DNA from: DASZTV01 sp035550655
GTDB lineage: Bacteria > Actinomycetota > Actinomycetes > JAFAQI01
Direction: 5' to 3'
Assembly (NCBI GenBank): GCA_035550655.1
Contig: DASZOU010000035.1
Span: 5,753 to 69,752 of the forward strand
Length of the DNA stretch: 64,000 bases
A program made the position numbers and the translations under genes. The notes beneath the pieces are model-generated. The model did not search any database, had not been told where the DNA came from, and worked only from the letters and a program-made list of their open reading frames with translations. Positions 8,657 to 17,184 of this stretch are shown here, piece by piece (the stretch's first letter is position 1; each line of letters opens with the position of its first letter).

Positions 8657-9857
8657 CAAGGCGTTCGACGGAATCCGGGTTGTCGAGCTTGCGCAATGGG
8701 TGTTCGTGCCCGCCGCCGGTGCGCTGCTCGCGGACTGGGGCGCCGACGTCATCCACATCGAGCCGCTGTCGGGCGATCCTTATCGCGGCCTGATGACGCA
8801 GGGCATCGGCGCGGGCCGAGACGGCGTCAACCTGTCGATGGCTCTCGCCAATCGCAGCAAGCGATCGCTGGCGATCGACGTACGGAGCGACACCGGCAAG
8901 GCGGTGCTTGGCCGTCTGCTCGAGTCGGCCGATGTACTGCTCACCAGCCTGCGACCGCGCGCGCTCGACAAGCTCGGCCTCGGCGCCGAGGAGGTGCGGG
9001 CCCGCTTCCCGCGACTGGTCTACGCCCGCGGCCACGGCTACGGTGCGAAAGGCCCCGACGCCAACCAGGCCGGGTATGACGCGTCGGCATTCTGGGCGCG
9101 CGGCGGCATGGCGCACATCCTCACCCCGCCCGAGCGCGACTACCCGATCAGCCAGCGCGGCGCTATGGGCGACCGAAACGGCGCCATGGCGCTGGCGTTC
9201 GGAATCGCGTCAGCACTTCTCAAGCGCGAGCGGAGCGGCGAGGGAAGCCTCGTCGACGTCTCGCTGCTGGCCACCGCGATGTGGACGCTGTCCTCCGATG
9301 TCCTCGCCGCACTCGGTGGCGACGAGCCGGTGCGGATGCCCGGTCGCGGCGCAACCCCCAACCCTCTCGTTGGCGTCTACCGCACGAGCGACGGCCGCCA
9401 CATTCAGCTGGTCTTCCTCGAGGGGGACCGTTACTGGAAGCCGTTCTGCGAGCTCATCGGACGCGGTGATCTCGGCAGTGATCCACGCTTCGCCGACCTC
9501 GCCGCTCGCCGGGAGAACAGCGCGGCATGCGTCGAGGAGCTCGACGCGGTCTTCGAGACGAAGACCTTCGAGGAGTGGAAGACGCTGTTGAGCCAACTCG
9601 ACGCGCCGTGGTCACCTGTGCAGTCCGTGACCGAGCTGTTGGACGATCAGCAAGTAATCGCCAACGGGTACGTCGGCGAGGTCAACGCCGGCGGCCCGAC
9701 GTATCGGCTCCCAAATGTTCCCGTGCAGTTCGACGGCGCGCCGGCGTCGTTGGGTCGCGCGCCGGAGCACAGCGAGCACACCGAGACGATCCTCATGGAG
9801 CTCGGCTATGACTGGGAGGCGATCAGTGCCATGAAGGACGCGGGGACCATTCCGTGA
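8649..9857 (+). CDS. CaiB/BaiF family (class III) CoA transferase
   Basis: Class III CoA transferase of 402 residues. The N-terminus (IRVVELAQWVFVPAAGALLADWGADVIHIEP) is the classic family opening, and Asp175 in RGAMGDRNGAM matches the catalytic aspartate that forms the CoA-linked mixed anhydride. Members move CoA between acyl acids, or in the racemase branch epimerise alpha-methylacyl-CoAs. An alpha-methylacyl-CoA racemase role would suit a steroid or isoprenoid side chain, but the sequence alone does not decide. Translationally coupled to the ligase and to the next gene. Confidence 0.92.
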   Translation: MDSKAFDGIRVVELAQWVFVPAAGALLADWGADVIHIEPLSGDPYRGLMTQGIGAGRDGVNLSMALANRSKRSLAIDVRSDTGKAVLGRLLESADVLLTSLRPRALDKLGLGAEEVRARFPRLVYARGHGYGAKGPDANQAGYDASAFWARGGMAHILTPPERDYPISQRGAMGDRNGAMALAFGIASALLKRERSGEGSLVDVSLLATAMWTLSSDVLAALGGDEPVRMPGRGATPNPLVGVYRTSDGRHIQLVFLEGDRYWKPFCELIGRGDLGSDPRFADLAARRENSAACVEELDAVFETKTFEEWKTLLSQLDAPWSPVQSVTELLDDQQVIANGYVGEVNAGGPTYRLPNVPVQFDGAPASLGRAPEHSEHTETILMELGYDWEAISAMKDAGTIP

Positions 9858-10261
9858 CGCGGCCGGTCCCCATTCCCGACGAGGTCTCGGCGCCGCACTG
9901 GGAAGCGGCAGCGAACCACGTGCTGACGATCGCGCGCTGCTCGGCGTGCGACAGCTTCACCCATCCCCCCGGCATCATCTGCGGGCACTGCGGCTCAACC
10001 AGCCCTGTCTTCACCTTCACTCCCGTCAGTGGCCGCGGTCAGGTGCTCGCATGGACCATCGCCCGGCAGCCGTTCCTGCCGGGCTTCGAGACGCCGTACC
10101 TCCTCGTCGACGTTGAGCTCGAGGAACAGAAGGACCTGCGTATCGTCGCGCGGCTCCTCGACGGCGTTGATGCCGAGCTCGAGACCGGAACGAGGGTTGA
10201 GGTCGCGTTCGAGGATCTCAGTGACGGCGTCGCCGTACCGGCGTTCCGGATCGCGCAATGA
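9854..10261 (+). CDS. DUF35 OB-fold/zinc-ribbon acyl-CoA-associated protein
   Basis: A 135-residue protein with an N-terminal zinc ribbon (Cys29, Cys32, Cys43, Cys46) followed by an OB fold containing VSGRGQVLAWTI. DUF35 proteins bind the CoA thioester and form complexes with thiolase-fold enzymes or MaoC hydratases, as in steroid side-chain degradation. The gene overlaps the thiolase-fold gene by four bases, which fits a stoichiometric complex. Confidence 0.9.
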   Translation: MTRPVPIPDEVSAPHWEAAANHVLTIARCSACDSFTHPPGIICGHCGSTSPVFTFTPVSGRGQVLAWTIARQPFLPGFETPYLLVDVELEEQKDLRIVARLLDGVDAELETGTRVEVAFEDLSDGVAVPAFRIAQ

Positions 10262-11469
10262 CTGGGGGGACGGGGTCGTTCACCGCGCGCAACAAGGTTG
10301 CGATCGTCGGTTACGCGCAGAGCCAGATCGTGCGTCACGCCGACCGGCCGCTCGGCGCAATCGCGATCGAGACCGCCCGATCCGCGATCAGCGACGCAGG
10401 ACTGAAGGTGGAGCAGGTCGACGGGTTCGTCGCGAGCAGCATGTTCCCCAACGCCGGCGGCCACGCGATCGAAGACGGCCGCTCCATCGTGACGACCGAC
10501 TGGATGGCGCAGAACCTCGGCGTGAGCCCGCGCTACTCGGCGGGCTTCCAGGGCTACGGCCAACTCCCCGGCTCGGTCGGGATGGCGGTCAACGCGGTCG
10601 CGTCCGGCGCCGCCGAGTACGTCCTGCTCCACCGTGCGCTTCACAACCCGAAGGGCCGCTACAACGCCAACCCGATGACCGAGGCGGGCGGCCCGATGCA
10701 GTGGACGGCACCGCTGGGCTTCTTCGGTCCGGTGTCGACGATCGGCCTTACCTACAACGAGTACCTGCAGCGCTACGGCGCGAAGCGCGAAACGATGGCG
10801 CACGTTGTCGTCGAGGCCCGCAAGAACGGGTCGCGGCTGCCATGGTCGTACTGGCGCGACAAGCCGCTCACCGTCGAGGAGTACCTCGACGCGCCGCTCG
10901 TCAGCGACCCGATCTGCCGACTCGACTGCGACATCCCGGTGAGCGGCGTCGCCTGTTTCGTGTTGACCACCGCGGAGCGTGCCCGCGACCTCCCGCATCC
11001 GCCGGTCTACATCTCGGGATTCGCGGGCAGCCAGCCTCCCATGCGCCGGCTGCCGACCCACTGGCCGCTCGACGACATGATCGACCTCGGCGTGGGCCTC
11101 GCGGACCGACTCTGGTCGAGCGCTGGACTCGGCCCGAAGGACGTCGATCTGCCGCAGCTGTACGACGGGTTCTCGCCGTTCATCTACTTCTGGCTCGAGA
11201 CTCTCGGGTTCTGCGAGAGAGGGACGGCTCACGAGTTCGTCGAGGCCGGCGGAATCGACAGCGACTCCCGCCACGGGCTCCCGATCCTGTCCAGCGGTGG
11301 CGCGCTGGGGAACGGCCGGATGCACGGCGTACCGCAGATGCTCGAGTGCTACCTGCAGCTGTCATGCCGTGCTGGGGCTCGCCAGCGTGAGGGCGCTACC
11401 GTCGGACTTGCCTGTCACGCCTCGCCGAACCTCGGCGGCGTTGTCGTCTACAGCTCGGAGCCTTCATGA
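10258..11469 (+). CDS. Thiolase-fold protein, probable Ltp2/SCP-x-like aldolase
   Basis: Thiolase-superfamily (lipid-transfer/SCP-x-like) protein of 403 residues. The stretch where a true thiolase carries its nucleophilic cysteine reads RYSAGFQGYGQLPGS (about 92-106) with no cysteine. By contrast the QLYDGFS motif near residue 300 carries a tyrosine like that of Ltp2-type retro-aldolases, which cleave beta-hydroxyacyl-CoA with a DUF35 partner. That partner is the gene directly upstream. A retro-aldolase role is therefore more likely than thiolysis, but this is inference from motif loss and context. Confidence 0.85.
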   Translation: MTGGTGSFTARNKVAIVGYAQSQIVRHADRPLGAIAIETARSAISDAGLKVEQVDGFVASSMFPNAGGHAIEDGRSIVTTDWMAQNLGVSPRYSAGFQGYGQLPGSVGMAVNAVASGAAEYVLLHRALHNPKGRYNANPMTEAGGPMQWTAPLGFFGPVSTIGLTYNEYLQRYGAKRETMAHVVVEARKNGSRLPWSYWRDKPLTVEEYLDAPLVSDPICRLDCDIPVSGVACFVLTTAERARDLPHPPVYISGFAGSQPPMRRLPTHWPLDDMIDLGVGLADRLWSSAGLGPKDVDLPQLYDGFSPFIYFWLETLGFCERGTAHEFVEAGGIDSDSRHGLPILSSGGALGNGRMHGVPQMLECYLQLSCRAGARQREGATVGLACHASPNLGGVVVYSSEPS

Positions 11470-12179
11470 CCGCCGACGTGGACGCCACCGCGTCATGGGT
11501 CGAACGGGCGGCTGAACGCTCGCCGTCGGTGCAGCGGTCCCGGACCCGCAGCGTGCAGCGGGCGCATCAGATCGTCGAGGCAGCACGGCGTCTGGCGGAG
11601 ACCAAGGGCTCGGACTTTACGACGCACGAGCTCGTCAAAGAGTCCGGCATCGCGATCAAGACGTTCTACAAGCACTTCGAAGGCAAGGATCAGGTCCTGC
11701 TCGCCGTCCTCGAGGAGTTGATCTCCGAAGCGTGTGACACCCTCGAGGAATCGGGCCGCACGCTGCCTGACCCGATCGCGCGGCTGAAGTTCTACATCAC
11801 GTCGATCGTCAGCACCATCAGCGCAGGACCGAGCGACGGCAGGCCCCGCTTCATCACCAGCGAGCACTGGCGGCTGCATCAGATCTATCCCGCCGAACTC
11901 GCGCAGGCGACCGGCGGATTCACGCGACTCTTGCTGCCCGAAGTCCGGGCGGCGACAGAGGCGGGTCTGCTCCGACCGGCGAACCCTGACTACGACGCCT
12001 GGTTGATTACCCAGCTGATCATCGTGGTGTTCCATCACTACGAGTACGCGCCACACACCGAGTCCGCGAAGGTCATCGGAGATCGGCTGTGGGCCTTCTG
12101 CTACGCCGCGCTGGGCGGCCCGGCGGCCGAGGCGGCTTCGCCGGCTCCTCGAAAGTCAGCCCGGCGCCCGAACCGCTGA
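11466..12179 (+). CDS. TetR-family transcriptional regulator of the catabolic island
   Basis: A 237-residue TetR protein. The helix-turn-helix is FTTHELVKESGIAIKTFYKHFEGKDQVLLAVL at about 50-80; the C-terminal ligand domain is variable as usual. It is the last gene of the plus-strand operon, overlapping the thiolase-fold gene by four bases, so it should be autoregulated through the palindrome at 1765-1799. The same site at 18782-18800 would place the transporter and SDR operons under it. An acyl-CoA intermediate is a likely inducer, by analogy with other catabolic TetR proteins. The 3' end overlaps the convergent esterase by 24 bases. Confidence 0.9.
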   Translation: MTADVDATASWVERAAERSPSVQRSRTRSVQRAHQIVEAARRLAETKGSDFTTHELVKESGIAIKTFYKHFEGKDQVLLAVLEELISEACDTLEESGRTLPDPIARLKFYITSIVSTISAGPSDGRPRFITSEHWRLHQIYPAELAQATGGFTRLLLPEVRAATEAGLLRPANPDYDAWLITQLIIVVFHHYEYAPHTESAKVIGDRLWAFCYAALGGPAAEAASPAPRKSARRPNR

Positions 12180-13520
12180 CGGCGCGACGGCGCGATGGGC
12201 CGACAACTTGACCTTCGCCGGCAGCGCGACCGTCAGAGCGATCCGTCCGGAACCGTCAGGCCTCAGCGTCAGTTGCTTGGCGTGCCCATCGGAGCCCACC
12301 AGGGCCGTGATCGACGAGTCTTCGCGGTAGAACGACGGGGTTGTGACGCGCGCGAGGCCGTGGCCCCGCAGGACGAATCCATTGGCTCCCGCATGACGCA
12401 GGTAGGTGAACTGCTCCGCGACCGGGCGCCTGACCGCCACCGACCAGCCCCACTGCTTCCAGCCTGATGCGGTCGCGTCGTACTGGACGTGCGCCGGTCG
12501 CGTCGCGTGCCGTGCGAACTGGCGCATGATCTCCGGTAGGTACGTGCGCATGTCGCGGATCCAGTAGGGAAAGGTGTGCGTCCCGGCGCCGTAGTCGGTC
12601 AGCTTGATCGGAATGTGCAGGTCGACTGCGTGGTCGTACATCGTGTGCGTTTCGGCGTGCGCGAGGACCTCGATGCTTGCCAGAGCGACAGTCGTTGGGT
12701 CGTCGTAGGGGCCAGGCAAGCCGTTTCCCGTGTAGAGGTGGACGTCCATCCCGCGGAGGTTCCTGACAAGCGTTGTAGGACAGTGGCCCTTCCAGTTGAC
12801 CTGGTGCTGGATCGGGTCGCCGAAGACAGCGAACGGCGGCACGAAGTCGGCGAGCGTGGTGCCGATCGGGAACGACTGGAACACCGGTTTGAGGAGCTTG
12901 CCGTAGGCGATGTCGACCGCGCCGGAGAACGAGCCGACCGAGATGAACAGATCCGGGTGACGGGTGGCGGCAATGGTCGCGCCGAAGCCTCCCTGTGACA
13001 GCCCGGCGACCGCGCGGCCCGATCGATCCGCGACGGTGCGGAAGTTGTCGTCGACCCAGGGGATCAGCTGATTGATCTGGAAGGTCTCCCACTGGTTCGG
13101 GCCGAGTGAGGTGCGCGTGTCCCTCCAGTTCGAGAACCAGCCATCACCGATCCCCAAGCCGACGTCCGGCATGACCACGATCAGCGGCAGCTTCTCGGTC
13201 AGCCCCTCGATGTCGCCGTGGTTGGTCCAATCCGAGGCGTGCTCTCCGGTGCCGGCGTACAGATACAGCGTCGGGTAGCGCCGGCGCGGGTTCGCGGCGT
13301 ATCCGACCGGCAGCAGGATCCGCGCGTTGACCGGATCGCCGGTCGCGGCAGTCTGGAACCTTGCGTTGATCTCCCTCGCATCGATCTGGGTTGCGGCAAG
13401 CACCTTCAGACCGTGGCCACTGCGAAGGACAGGTCCCGCCTTCGCGGAACTCGCGGCCGGTACCGACCAGCCCGCGGCGATGCAGGCCGCCACCAGCGCG
13501 GTCGCCGCGATGCGTCTCAT
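12156..13520 (-). CDS. Secreted esterase (esterase D/antigen-85-like alpha/beta hydrolase)
   Basis: A 454-residue exported hydrolase with a Sec signal peptide (about 1-27, ending near ASSAKA). The core resembles the PF00756 esterase family: YPTLYLYAGTGEHASDW, the nucleophile elbow GLSQGGFG around residue 170 and a late HTFPYW histidine. The C-terminal ~100 residues form an extra domain with no recognised match. Its ATG overlaps the LivF stop (ATGA), so it is the last gene of the transporter operon. The context suggests it frees the imported acid from an ester outside the membrane. It could instead act on the cell envelope. Confidence 0.82.
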   Translation of the reverse strand: MRRIAATALVAACIAAGWSVPAASSAKAGPVLRSGHGLKVLAATQIDAREINARFQTAATGDPVNARILLPVGYAANPRRRYPTLYLYAGTGEHASDWTNHGDIEGLTEKLPLIVVMPDVGLGIGDGWFSNWRDTRTSLGPNQWETFQINQLIPWVDDNFRTVADRSGRAVAGLSQGGFGATIAATRHPDLFISVGSFSGAVDIAYGKLLKPVFQSFPIGTTLADFVPPFAVFGDPIQHQVNWKGHCPTTLVRNLRGMDVHLYTGNGLPGPYDDPTTVALASIEVLAHAETHTMYDHAVDLHIPIKLTDYGAGTHTFPYWIRDMRTYLPEIMRQFARHATRPAHVQYDATASGWKQWGWSVAVRRPVAEQFTYLRHAGANGFVLRGHGLARVTTPSFYREDSSITALVGSDGHAKQLTLRPDGSGRIALTVALPAKVKLSAHRAVAPSAVRAPG

Positions 13521-14350
13521 CCGCGCCTGCTCGTTGTCGTCTTCTTGGCTGCCGCCTTCTTCGCCGCGGCCTTCTTCGCCGGGGCGGCCACCTTCTTGCG
13601 GGGAGCCCTCTTCTTCGGCTTGGGCGGCGTTCCGAGGAATACGGCACGCGCGAGGTCGTCACGCTCGAGCAGCTCCGCGGTCTTGCCCTCGAAGCGGATC
13701 TCGCCCTTCTCCATGAAGACTGCGCGCTCGCAGATCGCGGCAGCCACGTTGAGGCTCTGCTCGACCACGATGAGCGACACGCCGGTGGCGCGGATCCCGC
13801 GCACCGCCTCGAGCAAGGCCTCGACGACGGTGGGCGCGAGGCCAAGCGAGAGCTCGTCGATGCAGAGCACCTTCGGCTCGAGCAGGACCGCCTTCGCAAG
13901 TGCAAGCTGCTGCTGCTCGCCACCGGACATTGTGCCGGCACGCTGACTCCGGCGCTCAGCCAGTCGTGGGAACAGCTCGTACGCGCGCAGGATGCCGGCG
14001 CGCACGGCGCGGGAGTCGCGGCGGATCGTGAACCCGGCCATCTCAAGGTTCTCGTGGACCGTCAGGTCGGCGAAGACCGCCTTGCCGCCGGGCACGAGAA
14101 CGAGCCCGTCACGCACCCGGTCCTCGGCCGAACGCTCGGCGAAGTCGCGGCCCGAGAAGGAGATGCTGCCGCGGCTCGGCCGCTCGAGGCCGGAGACGAC
14201 GCGCAGGAACGTCGACTTGCCCGCGCCATTGGTACCGAGCAATGCAACCGCCTCGCCGTGGCTGACTTCGAGCGAGACCCCGAACAGAACCTGCAGCCGG
14301 CCATAGCTGAAGTCGATGCCTCTCACCGCGAGCAAGGGCTCCGCCGCCAT
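13517..14350 (-). CDS. livF: Branched-chain-type ABC transporter ATP-binding protein (LivF-like) with Lys/Ala-rich tail
   Basis: ABC ATPase of 277 residues: Walker A GTNGAGKST, signature MSGGEQQQ and Walker B CIDELSLGL (Glu-Leu where most have Glu-Pro). Residues 1-240 cover the normal LivF length. Residues about 241-277 add a tail of Pro/Lys/Arg followed by AAKK-type repeats like a histone-H1 tail. That is unusual for a transport ATPase. The tail uses normal codons and ends in a stop overlapping the esterase start, so it is not an obvious frameshift artefact. It could bind nucleic acid or acidic lipid. Confidence 0.88.
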   Translation of the reverse strand: MAAEPLLAVRGIDFSYGRLQVLFGVSLEVSHGEAVALLGTNGAGKSTFLRVVSGLERPSRGSISFSGRDFAERSAEDRVRDGLVLVPGGKAVFADLTVHENLEMAGFTIRRDSRAVRAGILRAYELFPRLAERRSQRAGTMSGGEQQQLALAKAVLLEPKVLCIDELSLGLAPTVVEALLEAVRGIRATGVSLIVVEQSLNVAAAICERAVFMEKGEIRFEGKTAELLERDDLARAVFLGTPPKPKKRAPRKKVAAPAKKAAAKKAAAKKTTTSRRG

Positions 14351-17181
14351 CAGGTGAGCGCTCCGGAACGCTTGATCGCGACATCACTGGTCCCGAGATA
14401 CGTCGCGACGACCAGGTCGTTGGAGCGCACCTCCTCGGGAGTGCCGCATGAGATGACCTGTCCACCGGCAAGCGCGTAGACCCGGTCACACAGGCTCATC
14501 AGCAAGGGCATGTCATGTTCGATCACCAGCACGCTGCACTGCAGGGAGTCGCGCACCTGCTTCAGCAATGGCCCGAACGCCTCCGCCTCGCGCTGCGCGA
14601 GCCCGGCGGTCGGCTCGTCGAGCAGCAGCACCCGGGGCGCCGCCGCCAACTGCGTCGCCAGCTCGCACACCCGCCGGGTCCCGGTCGACAACTCACCCGT
14701 CAGCGTCCCGGCCCACTCCTGCAACCCCAGCGCCTCGATGATCTCGGCGGCACGGGCCGCGGCACGTCGCTCCGTCATGCGGGACCACGGGGCTGCAACT
14801 GCCGCTCCAATCGTGCCGACCCGCTCGTGCTGGGCAAGCGAAACCCGCAGCGCCTCGCTCACCGTCAGCCCAGGGAACAGTCGTGCCTCCTGGAAGTTGC
14901 GGCCGAGACCGAGGTGCGCCCGCCGACTTGGTGGCACGCCGGTGACCGGCTGACCGAACAGGCTCACCGTGCCGCTGGAGGCGGCCAGGTGACCGGAAAC
15001 GACGTTCATCAACGTCGTCTTGCCGGCGCCGTTCGGCCCGATGAGTCCGACGATCTCGCCCGGCCCGACCTCGAGGTCGACGTCGTACAAGATCGCTCGA
15101 CCGCCGATGCGGGTGGAAAGCGCATCGAGGCGCAGCGGCACGCCGTTGCCGGGGGCGGCGGTGACCCGCAACGGTTCGACCGCCTGCCGCGGGGCTGGCA
15201 CGTGCGGCGCAACCAGGTCGGGCGCGTCGCGGCCTTCGACGTCCGAGGCCACCGATCGAAGGAAGCGTTCCCACCAACCCTGCGCGATGCTCGCGAGTCC
15301 GCCAGGTCGGAGTAGCGGGATCACGACAAGGCCGACCCCACCGAGGACCAGCTGGAAGCCGATCTGCTGCCCGAACGAGCCGAACACCGACGTGAGGTGT
15401 GGGCTGATGAAGAAGGCCGGAAAATAGATCGCGAACGCACCGGCGATCGCGCCCGACACGGACCCGAGACCGCCGATCACTGCCGGGGCAAGCAGCACGA
15501 GCGAGAGCTGGGCGGGTACGAGGTCGATGGACATCGACTGCCAGGCGAGCCCCCAGAGCACACCCGCGGCAGCAACGATCGCGCCCGACACAGCAAGCGC
15601 AGACAGCCGTACCGCCGCCGGTGCGACACCGAAGCTCGACACGGCTCTCGGGTTGTCGCGGGCAGCGACCATGAGTTGCCCCGGCAGCGCCCGCCGGATC
15701 AGCCGAGCTGCCGCCACCACGAAGACGAGGAGCGCGAGGGCGACGTAGTAGAGCCCGAGCCGCGAGTGCAGGATGCCGAACGGCTCCAGACCGACGTCGT
15801 CGACAACCACGGCGGCGTTGCCCGGCGCGCCGAGCCAGGACTGGTCGAACAACCACGTCGGCGCGACGACGGCAAGACCGAGCGTCGTCACCGCTACCGC
15901 GAGACCACCGGTACGGACGGCCGGTAGACCGATAAGAACCATCAGCGCGGCTCCGGCCGCGGCGGCGATCAGCAGAATGAGTGGGAGCGATAGTCCGTGA
16001 TGGCCGAGCTTCGCGCACAGATAGGCACCCAATCCGAGCAACGCGAACTGACCGAGACTCACCTGGCCGGACCAGCCAACCAGCATCGTCAGCGCGACGC
16101 TCGCGGTCGCCATCACCACGATGACCGTCAGGTCGAACCGGCTGCTCAATGAGTTGAAGTAAGGCAGGACCGGGAACAACGCAGCGATCCAAAGCGAGCC
16201 GATTCCGAGTAGCGCGGCCTGACGACGCACCACGAACCGGTCGCGCACGGATGCGGGGACCGCAGTCGGCCGGATCTCCTCCGAGGCGGCGAGCTCACCC
16301 GACCGCATCCCCGCGATCGCGCGGCCACGCGAGATGACGATCAGTGCAACCAGCACGAACACGACGAGCTCCGACGGGCCCGTACTGTTGCTGAGCGCGA
16401 GGGAGACCTGCTCCGCCTCACCGATCAGCAGTCCGCCGATCAGCGCCATCGGCACGCTGGTGAAGCCACCGAGCGCTGCAGCACCCAGTGCCCGCAGCAA
16501 CAGGTCAGGGCCGAACCCGGCCGCGTTATAGGTGCCCTGGCTCGGTGCCTGCAGCACCGCGGTGATCGCGCTGAGCCCTCCGGCAATCGCCCACGAGAAG
16601 GCGTTCACTCGCCGGAGCGGAATGCCGCACAACCGCGCCGAGTCTGGGTTGGTCGCGCATGCGCGAATCGCCTTCCCCCACACGCTGCGCCAAAGGAAGA
16701 GGCCGAGCGCCGCGGCGAGGATCGGCACCAGGATGAGGATCAGGATGTGCTGCCCGCCAAGCACGATCCCTGCGACGGTGAACGACTTGTGAAGCGGCAG
16801 CGGGTAACCCTGGAACTGCAGTCGCGTGACATCGGGCTGCACCGCCGGGATGTAGTTGAGCGCCAGGAGCAGCTCGGAGATCCCGACGCTGACCAAGAGC
16901 ATCGTCGACGGGCTGCGCTGCTGCGTGATCAGTCGCCGGATGATGAAACGCTCGACCAGCAAGCCGACAGCTGCGCCGATTGCAATGACGACTGGAAATG
17001 CCGCCCACCAGCTCCACCCGTCATCGAGCACGAACTTCGAGAGCAACAGAGCGGACAGCGCGCCGAACTGCGCGTGAGCAAGATTGAGGAAGCGGTTCGT
17101 CTTGTAGACGAGGACGATGCCAACCGCGAGCAGCGCATAGGTCAGGCCACTGACGAACCCAAGGACCAGTCCTCCGCCCAT
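14350..17181 (-). CDS. Fused branched-chain-type ABC transporter: LivH-LivM permeases plus LivG ATPase
   Basis: One 943-residue chain carries three subunits that are usually separate. Residues about 1-290 are a LivH-like permease (SGLTYALLAVGIVLVYKTNRFLNLAHAQFG). About 320-625 are a LivM-like permease (SLGQFALLGLGAYL; GGLGSVSGAIAGAF). About 660-943 are a LivG ATPase with Walker A GPNGAGKTT, signature-like ELSTGTRR and Walker B VLLLDEPTAGL. Permease-permease and permease-ATPase fusions occur, but all three together is uncommon. It should work with the LivF-like ATPase downstream and the solute-binding proteins at 17185-18762 and 1-1509. The frame is open throughout, so the fusion is real in this sequence. 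Confidence 0.92.
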   Translation of the reverse strand: MGGGLVLGFVSGLTYALLAVGIVLVYKTNRFLNLAHAQFGALSALLLSKFVLDDGWSWWAAFPVVIAIGAAVGLLVERFIIRRLITQQRSPSTMLLVSVGISELLLALNYIPAVQPDVTRLQFQGYPLPLHKSFTVAGIVLGGQHILILILVPILAAALGLFLWRSVWGKAIRACATNPDSARLCGIPLRRVNAFSWAIAGGLSAITAVLQAPSQGTYNAAGFGPDLLLRALGAAALGGFTSVPMALIGGLLIGEAEQVSLALSNSTGPSELVVFVLVALIVISRGRAIAGMRSGELAASEEIRPTAVPASVRDRFVVRRQAALLGIGSLWIAALFPVLPYFNSLSSRFDLTVIVVMATASVALTMLVGWSGQVSLGQFALLGLGAYLCAKLGHHGLSLPLILLIAAAAGAALMVLIGLPAVRTGGLAVAVTTLGLAVVAPTWLFDQSWLGAPGNAAVVVDDVGLEPFGILHSRLGLYYVALALLVFVVAAARLIRRALPGQLMVAARDNPRAVSSFGVAPAAVRLSALAVSGAIVAAAGVLWGLAWQSMSIDLVPAQLSLVLLAPAVIGGLGSVSGAIAGAFAIYFPAFFISPHLTSVFGSFGQQIGFQLVLGGVGLVVIPLLRPGGLASIAQGWWERFLRSVASDVEGRDAPDLVAPHVPAPRQAVEPLRVTAAPGNGVPLRLDALSTRIGGRAILYDVDLEVGPGEIVGLIGPNGAGKTTLMNVVSGHLAASSGTVSLFGQPVTGVPPSRRAHLGLGRNFQEARLFPGLTVSEALRVSLAQHERVGTIGAAVAAPWSRMTERRAAARAAEIIEALGLQEWAGTLTGELSTGTRRVCELATQLAAAPRVLLLDEPTAGLAQREAEAFGPLLKQVRDSLQCSVLVIEHDMPLLMSLCDRVYALAGGQVISCGTPEEVRSNDLVVATYLGTSDVAIKRSGALT

Positions 17182-17184
17182 GGG

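Noticed and set aside
10029..11390. Plus-strand alternative frame of 453 codons and a minus-strand frame of 428 codons over the thiolase-fold gene
   Set aside because: Arginine-rich shadows; the thiolase frame has conserved motifs and couples to both neighbours.
13517..13640. Lysine-rich LivF tail as a frameshift artefact
   Set aside because: The frame ends exactly at a stop overlapping the esterase ATG, as in the other coupled pairs, so the tail is treated as real.
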